The notes under the pieces were generated by a model. It made no database searches and was not told the origin of the DNA. It saw nothing but the letters and a program-made list of their open reading frames with translations. Positions 33,279 through 43,242 of a DNA stretch of 64,000 nt are shown in pieces. The stretch comes from CAVYXZ01 sp965223835 (GTDB taxonomy: Bacteria; Chloroflexota; Anaerolineae; Aggregatilineales; Phototrophicaceae), in NCBI GenBank assembly GCA_965223835.1, contig CBDCXQ010000001.1:6138001-6202000 (forward strand). Direction: 5' to 3'. A program made the position numbers and the translations under genes. Positions within the stretch are counted from its first letter, which is position 1. Each line of letters starts with the position of its first letter.

Positions 33279-34745
33279 TTATTCAAAACGTCCAAAATGC
33301 CAATCATCTTTGTAGCCGGTCGTCGTCAGCCCCTCGAACGCATAGTGGTAATCTGGCCGCCAGGGACGCTCACCCCATTGTGGCCCCCGAAAGACATCAT
33401 GGATTTGCTTTTGCCATGCCATGAGCCGGTCATGCAGATCACTACGCACACCATGCAGCCTACCATCACCAATAAGATTGGTCCTTTCTTCGGGGTCATT
33501 CTGCCGGTCATAAAGTTCGTCCATATCAAACAGGTTGATGCTCAGCTTCCATTCGTCGGTGACGATGCAACGAATGGGATAGAGGCCGTTGACTTGTTCG
33601 AATTGCTTGCCAAAGCGGTTATATTCAATAAACACGGCGTCATGCACGTTGGAGGCTTTGCCTGTCAACACCGGAACCAGCGACTGCCATGAATACCCAT
33701 TTTGGGAGGCAAAACGTGGATCATCGCCGATTGCTAGACCGGCAATATCCAGGATAGTGGCCGGAATATCGACTGAACTGACGAGGCCGGTTTCACGACG
33801 ACTTTCACCTGTGAGGCGGGGCGCTTTGATTATTAAGGGCACCCGCGTGGTGTGATCGTACATGGTCGGGCCTTTCGCACCTAAGCCGAATGCGCCCAGA
33901 TGATCGCCATGATCGGATGTATAGATAATCACGGTATCGTCGGCAGCATATTGTTCGACCGCTGCAAGCACGCGCCCGATTTCATAGTCTACATAGCTGT
34001 TGCAGTCGTAGTAGAGATTATAGTAGCCCGGATAGGTGTCGGGGGTTGCCCGCAAATTTGCCAGATATGCAGCGTAGTCCTGCTGGAGTTTGGGTTTATC
34101 TGACATATCTGCCATGAAGGTCGATGGTTTGTAGATAGCGGCCTGTTCATAGCGACCATGATAGTCTGGCGGGCAGATATAGGGGCCATGCGGTTCATCG
34201 AATTCTACTGCCAGAAAAAAGGGGCGGTCATGATCCTGTTTGAGCACATCTATCGCGCGATCGGCAACCCGATGCCCATAGCAATCGGCTTCGTCTTGAA
34301 AGCCTTGGTTCCAACCCCCGAAACGGTTAGGCCCGTCCCGACCTACCTCGTCATAAAAATTCGTGAGATCGTACCAGACCGATGAGTCAAAACCGCCATC
34401 AGATCGCCCGGTGCCGTTATAACCAGCGCCATCCAGATGCCATTTACCCACATGGTAGGCTGCATAACCCTGTTCGTGCAAAAGTTCGGCAAGCATTGGC
34501 ACATGCCGACCGATGGTCATTTCATTGCCCCAGGCACCCGCTCGATTAGGATGTCTGCCAGTGTACCAGGCAGCCCGTGATGGGGTGCATAATGGACAGG
34601 CCACATAGCAATTGTCGAAAACAACTCCATCTTGCGCCAGTTGATCAATTTGCGGTGTTTCGACTCCGGGGCGATCAACATACTCGGAAACCATCTCGCG
34701 GCCCTGCGTATCGGTTGTGATAAAGACGATGTTTGGTTGGCTCAT
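33279..34745 (-). CDS. Type I sulfatase (formylglycine-dependent), cytoplasmic
   Basis: A 488-aa arylsulfatase-fold enzyme. The C-x-P-S-R site that is converted to formylglycine is CTPSRAAWYTGRHPNR, with metal-binding residues in NIVFITTDTQ (Asp) and YTSDHGDHLGAFGL (Asp-His). ATG 34745 gives a protein starting at MSQPNIVFITT without any export signal, so it works in the cytoplasm on imported sulfated sugars. It follows the permease gene by 1 nt. No formylglycine-generating enzyme or anaerobic sulfatase maturase is in the window, so maturation must come from elsewhere. Confidence 0.93.
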   Translation of the reverse strand: MSQPNIVFITTDTQGREMVSEYVDRPGVETPQIDQLAQDGVVFDNCYVACPLCTPSRAAWYTGRHPNRAGAWGNEMTIGRHVPMLAELLHEQGYAAYHVGKWHLDGAGYNGTGRSDGGFDSSVWYDLTNFYDEVGRDGPNRFGGWNQGFQDEADCYGHRVADRAIDVLKQDHDRPFFLAVEFDEPHGPYICPPDYHGRYEQAAIYKPSTFMADMSDKPKLQQDYAAYLANLRATPDTYPGYYNLYYDCNSYVDYEIGRVLAAVEQYAADDTVIIYTSDHGDHLGAFGLGAKGPTMYDHTTRVPLIIKAPRLTGESRRETGLVSSVDIPATILDIAGLAIGDDPRFASQNGYSWQSLVPVLTGKASNVHDAVFIEYNRFGKQFEQVNGLYPIRCIVTDEWKLSINLFDMDELYDRQNDPEERTNLIGDGRLHGVRSDLHDRLMAWQKQIHDVFRGPQWGERPWRPDYHYAFEGLTTTGYKDDWHFGRFE

Positions 34746-34746
34746 A

Positions 34747-35610
34747 TCAACCTTTAATTGCACCCGTGAGCACGCCTTTGACAAAATAGCGCTGCAAGAA
34801 CGGATAAACGATGATAATGGGAATCGTGGCGACCATCACCGTTGCCATCTGCATCGAAAACGCCGGGGCGACGACATCGGCTTCGATATTGTTGCCTTCG
34901 CCCAAAATTAATATCTGCCGCAAAAGGACCTGCACCGGCCACAAAGCGGGATCTCGGATATAGAGAATGGCGGCGAAGTAGAGGTTCCATTGGAGCACAG
35001 CATAAAATAAACCAATTGCTGCCAGAATTGGTTTTGATAGCGGCAGAACGATGCTGAAGAAGATGCGCAAATCATTCGCCCCATCCAACTCGGCAGACTC
35101 GAACAACTCCAACGGCAGGTCCATGAAGAAATTGCGCATCACCAGCAGGTAAAAGGCGTCAATCGCTGACGGGAAGATTAAGGCCCAGATCGTATTGACC
35201 AGGCCGGTTTCGCGCACGATCAGAAAACGCGGGATGATGCCCGGCCAGAACAAAATCGGGATGAGAACCATCAACAAAAAGAAACGGCGAAAAATGAGAT
35301 GGCGGCTGCCGAGCGCATAGGCCATGGTGGCGGTCATCGCTAGCTTGACGACGGTGCCAACAGTCGCCAGAAAAATTGACACAACCACCGAGCGCATGAG
35401 CGTTGGGCTGGAGAGGACAAAACGATAGGCATCCAGTGATGGATTTTTGGGAATAATTAACACGCCGCCGCCGGAAAAATCTTCAAATGAGGTAAAACTA
35501 CCGAGAACTACATAGACAAACGGAAACAACATGACAAGGGCAATGAACAAGAGCGCGAAGCGATTGAAAAAATCGAAAAGCCGGTCTGTCAATGTGTTAT
35601 CGCGTACCAT
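34747..35610 (-). CDS. Carbohydrate ABC transporter permease (MalG/LplC-like)
   Basis: A 287-aa inner-membrane permease with about six helices. The EAA loop reads ELFESAELDGANDLRIFFSIVLPLSKP, typical of MalG/LplC-type sugar permeases. The N-terminal segment LLFIALVMLFPFVYVVLGSF and the conserved C-terminus QRYFVKGVLTGAIKG match the family. Its ATG shares one base with the stop of the preceding permease (TAATG). The ATPase is not encoded in this locus; these systems often use a shared MsmX-type ATPase. Confidence 0.93.
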   Translation of the reverse strand: MVRDNTLTDRLFDFFNRFALLFIALVMLFPFVYVVLGSFTSFEDFSGGGVLIIPKNPSLDAYRFVLSSPTLMRSVVVSIFLATVGTVVKLAMTATMAYALGSRHLIFRRFFLLMVLIPILFWPGIIPRFLIVRETGLVNTIWALIFPSAIDAFYLLVMRNFFMDLPLELFESAELDGANDLRIFFSIVLPLSKPILAAIGLFYAVLQWNLYFAAILYIRDPALWPVQVLLRQILILGEGNNIEADVVAPAFSMQMATVMVATIPIIIVYPFLQRYFVKGVLTGAIKG

Positions 35611-36566
35611 TAAAGTATGCCTCCATCACCAAATTTCTTGGCTAGCCAGTTGGCGGTCAGCACCATGAACATGCCCACAACCCCTTTGACCAGGCCGACA
35701 GCCGTCGCAAAGGAGAAATCTCCCTGCTGGATGCCGCGTGTATAGACAAATGTGTCCAGCACCTGGGCATAGGGTTCGGTGACGGGGTTGAGCAGCAGAA
35801 AGATGTGTTCGAAGCCGATATTCAGAACGTTACCTAATTGGATAATCAGTACAATTAGAATGACCGGACGGATGCCGGGCAACGTGACGTGACGAATACG
35901 CTGAAAGCGCGATGCGCCATCAATAGCCGCCGCCTCATATAAATCCTGTGAGATGCTGGTCAGAGCTGCCAGAAAGATGATGGTTCCCCAGCCGGCCCCC
36001 TTCCAAATATTTTGAAATACAAAATTGAGCCGGAACCAGGTGGGGTCCGTTAGAAAACTCACGGGTTGTGACCCAATTTCAGTCAGTATCTGATTAAACA
36101 GGCCGCGTGACCCGAACATCTGGAACCAGATGCCGACAATGACCACCCAGGAGATAAAGTGTGGCAGGTAAATAATACTTTGAATAAAACGTTTGTAGAC
36201 TTCGCTGCGCAATTCATTGAGCATAATGGCGAGGGCAATCGGAACCGGGAATGCCAGGATCAACTGCAATCCACTCAAAACAAATGTATTGACAACCACT
36301 CGCCCAATATCCGGGTCAGTTAACAGGCGTTCAAAATGTTTAAGGCCGACCCAGGGGCTGCGGGAAAAACCACGAAACGGGCTAAAGTCCTGGAAGGCAA
36401 TGATGTTGCCCAGCATTGGCCCATAAACATAGATAATAAAGAAGAGCAACCCAGGCAGCAGTAAAACATAAATGAACCGGTGCTTCCAGATTTGTTTAAA
36501 TATTTTGGTTGGTAAGAAGCCTTTTGGAATCGTTCTAGAAGCAACCGGATAATTTGTTTCTGCCAT
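35610..36566 (-). CDS. Carbohydrate ABC transporter permease (LplB/UgpA-like)
   Basis: A 318-aa permease. The EAA loop is DLYEAAAIDGASRFQRIRHVTLPGIRP. The start KHRFIYVLLLPGLLFFIIYVYGPMLG and GLKHFERLL are typical of LplB-type subunits that work with LplA-like binding proteins for complex saccharides. It lies downstream of the binding-protein gene with an 85-nt gap that contains a hairpin. Confidence 0.93.
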   Translation of the reverse strand: MAETNYPVASRTIPKGFLPTKIFKQIWKHRFIYVLLLPGLLFFIIYVYGPMLGNIIAFQDFSPFRGFSRSPWVGLKHFERLLTDPDIGRVVVNTFVLSGLQLILAFPVPIALAIMLNELRSEVYKRFIQSIIYLPHFISWVVIVGIWFQMFGSRGLFNQILTEIGSQPVSFLTDPTWFRLNFVFQNIWKGAGWGTIIFLAALTSISQDLYEAAAIDGASRFQRIRHVTLPGIRPVILIVLIIQLGNVLNIGFEHIFLLLNPVTEPYAQVLDTFVYTRGIQQGDFSFATAVGLVKGVVGMFMVLTANWLAKKFGDGGIL

Positions 36567-36598
36567 ATATGAACCTTTTTGCCTCAGACTGCCACCCG

Positions 36599-36628
36599 GT
36601 TCCAGGAGGTTGGTTGACCCCCTGGAAC
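36599..36628 (-). other. Intercistronic hairpin between binding-protein and permease genes
   Basis: GTTCCAGG (36599-36606) pairs with CCTGGAAC (36621-36628), extended by two G-C pairs beyond one mismatch. There is no T tract. A hairpin in this position commonly protects the 3' end of the binding-protein message, giving more binding protein than permease. Confidence 0.6.
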
Positions 36629-36651
36629 ACTTACAACGATGGTTGGTTAGA

Positions 36652-38226
36652 TTACGTCTTGAATTCCTGATACAATGCGGTCATGGTATCCGTCAACAAG
36701 CGACCACCCCGGTTGTACCATTCTTCGACATAGGCATCCCACTCGTCGAACGATTGCTCACCAACAACCATCCGACCAATCGTGTTATTGGCGAATTCGG
36801 TTAAAGTCGCTGAGGGGTCATCTGCGCCCAGTTCCGGTACGAGGCCCCAGGTGGGGTCGGCCACACCAAACTGCTCAAGCCGAGCCATATTCTCGGTGAT
36901 TTTGTCAAAGGTTTCAGGCCGCACGTAAGGGGCATCGACTTGTTTATTAACGTGACGTGGACTCCAGGCCCGTATCCAGGCAATATCCTGACTGCCTTTA
37001 TCGGTTTGCTCTAATGCGCCAGTTTCACCAACCGTGTGATGCACGCCCTCGAATCCGAAATTAACGAATTCCCGCGTAGACTCGTCGAGCCAGAAATCAA
37101 CGACCCGAATCAAGTCCCAGAGTTTGTTCTCATCATCGGCGTAATCGAAGCGGATTTGCGTGGATGTATTAAAGCCAGGACGTAACCAGTTGGACCGCTG
37201 ATGACCTTCAGTTTCTACCGGATCGAACAATTCGACATCGGCACCCTCGACCAGATCGCGCAACCGTGCCCCCCATAGATCGTAACCAGAGGCCATGTTA
37301 TGGACCAGACCACCGGACAATCCAGCCGCAAATTCTTCGTTGGCCTGATTATTGTTCAGGCTCAAAAAGTCGGGATTGAAGATGCCTAAACTCACCAGTG
37401 AAGCCATATTTTCATAAGCGGCCCGGGAATTGGGATGAACGTCTTTATGCAGTAAGGTGCCATCGTCCTGTATTTCCCAATTGTTTGGGATGCCGAACGC
37501 ATCGGTATAAGCACGCCAGCCGCCACCGTCATCATGGCGATCACCGGCTCCTGATAGTGAATAAGCGAACGATCCCGGATTGTTGGCAACAAACGCCTGA
37601 GAGAGTGCAGTTAATTCTTCGAGAGTAGTCGGTAATTCCATACCGGCTTGTTCCAGCCAATCGGTCCGCACAAAGGATGCATCGTCAAACTGATGGGAGC
37701 CGGTCGGTATACCAGCAATCGTGCCGTTCAAACCCGCGTTCAACCAGGCTTCAGCCGAGATGTTGGGCAACCCCGGCAACCCGCGCGTATCATCCGGCAG
37801 CCCGAAATCGCCCAGGAGAACAAACGCCCCATCCAGAAATGCCTGACGAATCGTGGCATTACGCACATCGCCATTGAGCAAGTCGGGTAAATCACCCGAG
37901 GCCAGCGTCGTGCCCAGTAACGCGCTGTAGTCGCTGCGCGGTACCAACTGAAAGTTAATCCGAGTCCCCAGGCGACTTTCGATCTCCTGCCAATAGGTAT
38001 TGTCATCACGGGGTGTGGGCGGTGGGAAAGGAGACCCCGCCAGGATCGTGACCTCGTCAAGGGTGGGGGTGACATCCTCCGGCCCGTCCTGGGCAGCAAT
38101 CATGCTGACACCCGGCACCATTCCGATAAGAACTGCGCCGCCAGCCCCTGTCAGCTTCAGGAAGGCCCGACGTGATAGCTCATGTCGTGCTTCCGGCGGC
38201 CCGTTGTCATGATGTTTTTCAGCCAT
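36652..38226 (-). CDS. Tat-exported ABC substrate-binding protein (LplA-like)
   Basis: A 524-aa solute-binding protein. The N-terminus carries a twin-arginine signal: ELSRRAFLKLTGAGGAVLIG, with a hydrophobic segment ending Ile-Ala-Ala. The mature part begins with the LplA/family 1 pattern VTILAGSPFPPPTPRDDNTYW and has LASGDLPDLLNG and the C-terminal LYQEFKT. ATG 38226 has AAGGAG upstream. It should bind an oligosaccharide or sugar acid outside the membrane and deliver it to the two permeases. Tat export suggests folding before export. Confidence 0.92.
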   Translation of the reverse strand: MAEKHHDNGPPEARHELSRRAFLKLTGAGGAVLIGMVPGVSMIAAQDGPEDVTPTLDEVTILAGSPFPPPTPRDDNTYWQEIESRLGTRINFQLVPRSDYSALLGTTLASGDLPDLLNGDVRNATIRQAFLDGAFVLLGDFGLPDDTRGLPGLPNISAEAWLNAGLNGTIAGIPTGSHQFDDASFVRTDWLEQAGMELPTTLEELTALSQAFVANNPGSFAYSLSGAGDRHDDGGGWRAYTDAFGIPNNWEIQDDGTLLHKDVHPNSRAAYENMASLVSLGIFNPDFLSLNNNQANEEFAAGLSGGLVHNMASGYDLWGARLRDLVEGADVELFDPVETEGHQRSNWLRPGFNTSTQIRFDYADDENKLWDLIRVVDFWLDESTREFVNFGFEGVHHTVGETGALEQTDKGSQDIAWIRAWSPRHVNKQVDAPYVRPETFDKITENMARLEQFGVADPTWGLVPELGADDPSATLTEFANNTIGRMVVGEQSFDEWDAYVEEWYNRGGRLLTDTMTALYQEFKT

Positions 38227-38292
38227 CAAAAACTCCTTAATCAACTATTCTTACAAAATATTTGTGCCCACTCGTAATGTGAGCGTGAACAC

Positions 38293-39630
38293 CTAACCCC
38301 GAAAACGATTAAAGCCCCATAACGTGGGATCGCGTGTATATTGCAGTTGATGTTTGACCATCGCCTCTAATAACGTCAATTTGATCTGGCGGCATTCAGG
38401 ATCATCGAATCGATTCTGCAACTCATCCGGGTCCTTATGCAGATCATACAGTTCTCCCAGATCGTCGGTATATACCGCCAGTTTCCAGCGATCTGAACGG
38501 ATCATTTCGCCGCGCACAAAGGTCTGCCGGGTATCGGATCGAGCGCTGTGCTCGACAGACATGCTATGGACGTGCTCACGATGGGTGTAGGCTTCATCCG
38601 CAAAGGCTGATACGAAACTCTTGCCCGCCACCTGATATGGGGTTGTTACACCTAACAGATCGCATATCGTCGGCACAACATCGACAAATTCAATCATGGT
38701 CGCGATGGCCCGCCCAGCATATTGTTTATCAGGTAAGCGGAACACCAACGGCGAACGGAGCGACCCCTCATAAAAATTATTTTGTTTGCCGAGCATGTTA
38801 TGCTGGCCCAGTTGTTCGCCATGGTCGGAGATAAAGACCAGCAGGGTGTTTTCCAGCAAATTGCGCTGTTCAAACAATTCGATCAGTCGACCAATCGCGG
38901 CATCGACCATCGTAACCTGAGCCAGGTAGGCCGCGATCACCTGACGGCGCGTGGCATCGTCGTAACGCAGATAACCGGTCGAATGCGCCATTTTATGCTG
39001 GATGCGAGGTTTCGTCTGAAAAATCGCATCCTCAACCAGCGGTGCGGTAATGTCATCCGCATCATACAGTTCGTAGAATTCATGCGGGATATAGAATGGC
39101 GGGTGTGGTGTGTGAAAACCGGCATAGACTGTCAGGGGTCCATCATCGCTACGCTGATTCAGGAAGGTTTCAATCTGCTCAACCACAACAAAATCATAAT
39201 GTTGCTCAGTCTCGCCTGCGAGTTTACCGACGAGCGGCGTGCCATCGGGGGTGTTCCAGCCGCCATAATCGGTTCCCAGATGGTCTATAAAACGCGGTTC
39301 ACCAAACATGCGAAAACCGGAATTCTGACCATGTGTTTTGCCAAAGGCCACCGTTTCATAGCCATGATCCCGCAAATGATGACCGATGGTACGTTCTTCC
39401 GGTGGCAGCAAGCACCCATTCGTCAGGACGCCAATCTGTTTGGGATAGCGTCCGGTCAGGATTGACGCTCTCGATGGGCCGCAGATTGGATAGACCGAGA
39501 ACGCATTCCGGCAGGTAATGCCTTCCGCCCGCAACCGGTCGATCGTGGGCGTTCTGACGTAATCGTAGGCCTCATGATAGGCAATATCGGCCCGTAATTC
39601 GTCGACCATGATGAATAACAGGTTCTGCAT
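38293..39630 (-). CDS. Type I sulfatase (formylglycine-dependent), cytoplasmic
   Basis: A 445-aa sulfatase with CGPSRASILTGRYPKQ as the modified-Cys motif, LLFIMVDELRAD as the metal-binding start, and VFISDHGEQLGQHNMLGK with the second Asp-His pair. No signal peptide. The shorter ATG at 39630 is preferred over TTG 39639. It is 2 nt downstream of the DapA-type gene. It is a distinct subfamily from the 33.3-kb sulfatase, so different sulfate positions may be attacked. Confidence 0.93.
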   Translation of the reverse strand: MQNLLFIMVDELRADIAYHEAYDYVRTPTIDRLRAEGITCRNAFSVYPICGPSRASILTGRYPKQIGVLTNGCLLPPEERTIGHHLRDHGYETVAFGKTHGQNSGFRMFGEPRFIDHLGTDYGGWNTPDGTPLVGKLAGETEQHYDFVVVEQIETFLNQRSDDGPLTVYAGFHTPHPPFYIPHEFYELYDADDITAPLVEDAIFQTKPRIQHKMAHSTGYLRYDDATRRQVIAAYLAQVTMVDAAIGRLIELFEQRNLLENTLLVFISDHGEQLGQHNMLGKQNNFYEGSLRSPLVFRLPDKQYAGRAIATMIEFVDVVPTICDLLGVTTPYQVAGKSFVSAFADEAYTHREHVHSMSVEHSARSDTRQTFVRGEMIRSDRWKLAVYTDDLGELYDLHKDPDELQNRFDDPECRQIKLTLLEAMVKHQLQYTRDPTLWGFNRFRG

Positions 39631-39631
39631 G

Positions 39632-40513
39632 CTAGCCAATTACCCCGTTAACATGCTCAGCAATGGCATCTTTAGCCGTTTCGGACAGCGGTTGCGCGGG
39701 TGAACTCAGGCTGCCGTCGCCAAAACCCATCAAAGAGGCTGCGTATTTCAGGCATGCCAACCAGAACCCATGCGTGTGGAGTTCCCACAACTGGTTGATC
39801 TCGTGCTGTACATCTTGTGCAGCATTCGGCTGGTCTTGTCTGGCAAGTTCAATTATCGAAACAAATTTTTGGGGTACCAAATTGGCTAGACCGGCTACCA
39901 GGCCATCAGCTTCAGCGATCATTGACTGGGCTGCCTGCTTTTCGGCACCTTGAAAGATGCTAAAATCGGGCCGTTGCGCACGCAATTGCAGCAATGCTGC
40001 AAAATTGTTCCACTCGCCAGCACTGTCTTTTATCCCCAGCAAGTTCGGGAGGTGCAACATTTGGGCAACCGTTGCCGCACTGATCGGATTGTGGGTCATC
40101 GGTGGAATGTTATACAGCACCACCGGTAGCGGTGCTTGCTCCACCACACGGTTGATATGCTGCAATTGGGTAGCAGCATCCGCCCCAAAATAATAAGGGG
40201 CAGCAACCACGACAATATCCGCGCCACAATCCCGGATCAACTGCGCCATTTCCAATGTGCGGCCAGTCCCCGGCTCCAACGCGCCGACTAACACTGGGAC
40301 ACGACCAGCGACAGCGCTGACGGTGTATCGAATAATTTGTTTGCGCTGGCGAGAATCCAACCAGGGGCCTTCGCCACTGCTGCCCATGATGAAGATACCG
40401 GCTACACCATGTTCAATGAGGAATGAGACCAGACGTTGCACGGCACCTTCATCAACATCCCCCCCGTTCTTGAGTGGGGTAATCATGGGCGGAATCATAC
40501 CTGACAGATTCAT
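39632..40513 (-). CDS. DapA/NanA-family class I aldolase or dehydratase
   Basis: A 293-aa TIM-barrel Schiff-base lyase of the dihydrodipicolinate synthase/N-acetylneuraminate lyase family. Catalytic Lys is in LLGIKDSAGEWNNF, the Tyr in VLYNIPPMTH, and the substrate loop is GSSGEGPWLDSRQR. Given its place beside sulfatases, a sugar importer and a GntR regulator, cleavage or dehydration of a 2-keto-3-deoxy sugar acid is more likely than lysine synthesis. Its start overlaps the regulator's stop by 4 nt. Confidence 0.92.
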   Translation of the reverse strand: MNLSGMIPPMITPLKNGGDVDEGAVQRLVSFLIEHGVAGIFIMGSSGEGPWLDSRQRKQIIRYTVSAVAGRVPVLVGALEPGTGRTLEMAQLIRDCGADIVVVAAPYYFGADAATQLQHINRVVEQAPLPVVLYNIPPMTHNPISAATVAQMLHLPNLLGIKDSAGEWNNFAALLQLRAQRPDFSIFQGAEKQAAQSMIAEADGLVAGLANLVPQKFVSIIELARQDQPNAAQDVQHEINQLWELHTHGFWLACLKYAASLMGFGDGSLSSPAQPLSETAKDAIAEHVNGVIG

Positions 40514-41262
40514 TCCATATCCTCATCATCCTGGTGTAATCGCTGGCTGCGCTCCACCTGATTAAGGCGAAAGGTCAGTGACCCCAGGCCAGTATAGTGG
40601 GTTTCCAGCGCATTTTTAGCCGCAGCGACATCTTGTGCTTCAATCGCATCAACGATTGCTACATGGTCAAGGTAGGTCTTCAACGGGTCATAATCTTCAA
40701 GTTCATCAATGCGTGACGCCCGATAATACGTTTTCCAGAAAATATCGAGCAGCTTTATCAACGTCTGATTGCCAGCAGTCTCCATCAGGCACAGGTGAAA
40801 CTCACGATCTTCTTCGGGAAAAGCGTTCTGTTTTTTGGCCTGGTTGCCCATCCGTTCCAGAATATTGCGCAAGCGGTCGATGTGTTCTGGCGTCACTTGC
40901 TCGACTACTCGCTGGATCATGCTGGTTTCCAGCACCTGCCGGATCTCCAGCAGCTCCCTTAAGGTTCGCAAGTTGGTCATCAGACCATAGGGCAAACTTT
41001 CGAGCAAAGGGTCCAGTGAAAAATCGCCCACAAACAAACCGCTGCCCCGGCGTACCTCGACGATACCGGTAATCTCCAGTGCCTTTACTGCCTCCCGAAC
41101 CGCATTGCGACTTACCCCCAGTTGTTTGGTCAACTGGGTCTCAGGTGGCAAGGCATCGCCTGATTTGAGATTGTTGTCGCTAATAAAAGCCCGAATCGCG
41201 CGTTGGACGGATTCCGGTAAAGATAGGGGACGATCGAGCGGTTGTAGATTCTTGTCAGGCAC
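40510..41262 (-). CDS. GntR family (FadR/FCD) transcriptional regulator
   Basis: A repressor-type regulator of about 250 residues. The N-terminal winged helix has LPPETQLTKQLGVSRNAVREAVKALEITGIVEVRRGSGLFVG; the C-terminal FCD domain has metal-ligand candidates in DREFHLCLMETAGN and YLDHVAIVDAIEAQD and should bind a sugar-acid effector. The start is uncertain: GTG 41262 fits the family; TTG 41301 would add 13 residues. It is the first gene of the block, and its likely operator lies in its own promoter (41321-41349) and in the promoter at 51.2 kb. Confidence 0.92.
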   Translation of the reverse strand: MPDKNLQPLDRPLSLPESVQRAIRAFISDNNLKSGDALPPETQLTKQLGVSRNAVREAVKALEITGIVEVRRGSGLFVGDFSLDPLLESLPYGLMTNLRTLRELLEIRQVLETSMIQRVVEQVTPEHIDRLRNILERMGNQAKKQNAFPEEDREFHLCLMETAGNQTLIKLLDIFWKTYYRASRIDELEDYDPLKTYLDHVAIVDAIEAQDVAAAKNALETHYTGLGSLTFRLNQVERSQRLHQDDEDME

Positions 41263-41320
41263 AAGTTCATTCCAGCAAATGCAATGTTCAAAATTTGACA
41301 AGTTGGCGTGATTTGCCTAT

Positions 41321-41349
41321 ATTCTAGCCAGATGTAGGATATGTGTCAA
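41321..41349 (-). promoter_or_regulatory. Promoter of block one with putative GntR operator in the spacer
   Basis: On the minus strand TTGACA (41349-41344), a 17-bp spacer and TAGAAT (41326-41321) form a near-consensus promoter. The spacer holds most of the 13-bp word ATGTAGGATATGT (plus strand 41332-41344), which recurs as its reverse complement in the 51.2-kb promoter. Next to it is TGTC-N5-GACA (41344-41356). The rest of the 41302-41640 gap shows nothing I recognise. Confidence 0.7.
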
Positions 41350-41640
41350 CTAGACAGGTTGTGCGATTTGGACCATGAACGCCCAAACGTGGTTATGATC
41401 GTCGCCGATGAGTGGCGCAGCGATGTGTCTCACGGTTACCAAAATATGTCTACCGGCGGTATAAAACTGACCAATTATTCGATTTATAGGACGATCCTGA
41501 AGAACGGTACAATCGCATTGATAAGCCTGCGCTGGCTGGTGTTCTTGCCGATATGAAAGATCGCTTGCTGCGCCTTTTTTGTTGAGAATGAAGGTCTGAT
41601 GCCAACCGGGTGGGATAAACGCAACTAAACAGGAACTTAA

Positions 41641-43242
41641 ATGGCAAAAATTGTTTTTCAGCCTGATATTCACCACGATTTTCAAGCCGGTATCCGGCAG
41701 ATAGTTAATGCCGTGCGCCCGACTCTGGGTCCCATTCCGCGCCATGTCGCTATCAGTCGAGCTTATGCGGGCACCCGCCCTGAAGTGCTTGATGATGGCG
41801 GGACGATTGCCCGGCGTATCATCGAACTTCCCCACCGCACCCAAAATTCAGGCGCGATGTTTGTTCGCCAGTTACTCTGGCGCGTTCATGAAGCAGTCGG
41901 CGATGGCACCGCCACGACGGCTGTGATATTCGAAACCCTGTACAATGAAGGCCTTCCTTTCCTGGCAGCCGGTGGCAATGCAATGCTGCTGCGTAACCAT
42001 CTGGAACAAGGTGCCGCGCTCATCCTGGAGGAACTCGACCAGCAGACAAGCATGGTCAGTGGTGCGGCTATGTCCAGCCATGTGGCCGAATCGATTTCGC
42101 ACGATGCAGCATTGTCCGCTGTTCTGGGTGAACTCTTCGATGTCATTGGCCCCTTCGGACAGTTAGAAGTTCGGACCGGGCGCACGCGCGGTATCCAGCA
42201 CGAATTTGTGGATGGCAGCTACTGGCATGGCGGTCTCGCCGCAAAAGAAATGGCCCGGCACGCCATCTTGAGCCGTCGTCGCCTCACGAATGCGGCTATT
42301 CTGATTTGCGATATGGAAATTGACGATCCCCATGACCTGATCCCGGTGATGAAGTTAGCTGTACGCGATGGGGTTGACGGTCTGGTCATCGTTGCGAAGA
42401 AGGTATCCGATCAGATCAAACAGTTGCTCATGAGCAATGAAAAACCAGGGCGGTTCGATATTATTGCCGTGCACATTCCGGGGGCGAAGCTGGCTGACCA
42501 ACCGGGTAATCTTGAAGACCTGGCTTTGCTCACCGGCGGGCGCGTGTTTCTGCAAGCGGCGGGCGCGTCCCTCCATGATGCGCAACCGAGTGATCTCGGC
42601 TTTGCGCGACGAGTATGGGCCGATACGGATTACTTTGGTGTAGTTGGTGGACAGGGTAACGCCTTGCAGGTTCGCCAGCACGTCGAAGCCTTGATGTGCC
42701 GCTACGCCACAACCCCGGATGCTGAGACGCGCTGGCAATTGCAGCAGCGCATCGGACGACTGCGCGGCAGCACTGCCATACTCAACGTCGGTGGGATCAC
42801 CGATTCTGACATTCAATCACGCAAAGCACTGGCCGAACGAACTGCAACGGCGCTGCGCGGCACGTTACATGATGGCGTTTTACCGGGGGGCGGAGTCGCG
42901 TTAAGGCGTTGCCAGTCCGTCCTGAGCAATAAGATGAACGTTGATGATGTTCATGCCCGGGCTGCCTGCCAGATGCTCAATAAAGCGTTGGAAGCCCCTA
43001 TGCGAACAATTTTGGCGAATGCCGGCTGCGAACCCTCGGCCATCATTGCAAACCTGAATCAGTCAGATCAGGGGTTTGATGTGATGCAAGGGCAAGTGGT
43101 AAATATGTTTGACGCGAGCATTTTCGAAAGTTCCGCCGTTATCAAGACCGCCGTGCGCACAGCCATTTACGGTGCCGCGCTCGTCTTGACAACCGATGTG
43201 CTAATTCACCAGGATAATCCGCCCCAGGCAACCACACCATGA
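41641..43242 (+). CDS. Divergent GroEL/Cpn60-like chaperonin paralogue
   Basis: A 533-aa group I chaperonin relative. It aligns along its whole length: VRPTLGPIPRHVAIS, VLDDGGTIARRI (GroEL Asp52 kept), VGDGTATTAV (Asp87 kept), the apical domain, and GVLPGGGVAL. The segment LQQRIGRLRG to GGGVAL aligns without gaps to GroEL and puts Arg400 where GroEL has the catalytic Asp398. The apical YxxxYF hydrophobic face is GSYWHGGL here, and there is no GGM tail. It therefore probably assembles and binds nucleotide but hydrolyses ATP poorly. No groES is near. The stop overlaps the next gene's ATG by 4 nt. Confidence 0.85.
   Translation: MAKIVFQPDIHHDFQAGIRQIVNAVRPTLGPIPRHVAISRAYAGTRPEVLDDGGTIARRIIELPHRTQNSGAMFVRQLLWRVHEAVGDGTATTAVIFETLYNEGLPFLAAGGNAMLLRNHLEQGAALILEELDQQTSMVSGAAMSSHVAESISHDAALSAVLGELFDVIGPFGQLEVRTGRTRGIQHEFVDGSYWHGGLAAKEMARHAILSRRRLTNAAILICDMEIDDPHDLIPVMKLAVRDGVDGLVIVAKKVSDQIKQLLMSNEKPGRFDIIAVHIPGAKLADQPGNLEDLALLTGGRVFLQAAGASLHDAQPSDLGFARRVWADTDYFGVVGGQGNALQVRQHVEALMCRYATTPDAETRWQLQQRIGRLRGSTAILNVGGITDSDIQSRKALAERTATALRGTLHDGVLPGGGVALRRCQSVLSNKMNVDDVHARAACQMLNKALEAPMRTILANAGCEPSAIIANLNQSDQGFDVMQGQVVNMFDASIFESSAVIKTAVRTAIYGAALVLTTDVLIHQDNPPQATTP

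Noticed and set aside
41350..41844. 164-aa minus-strand frame across the chaperonin start
   Set aside because: It covers the intergenic gap and the first 200 bases of the chaperonin gene, with no motif or RBS; the plus-strand gene has clear homology.
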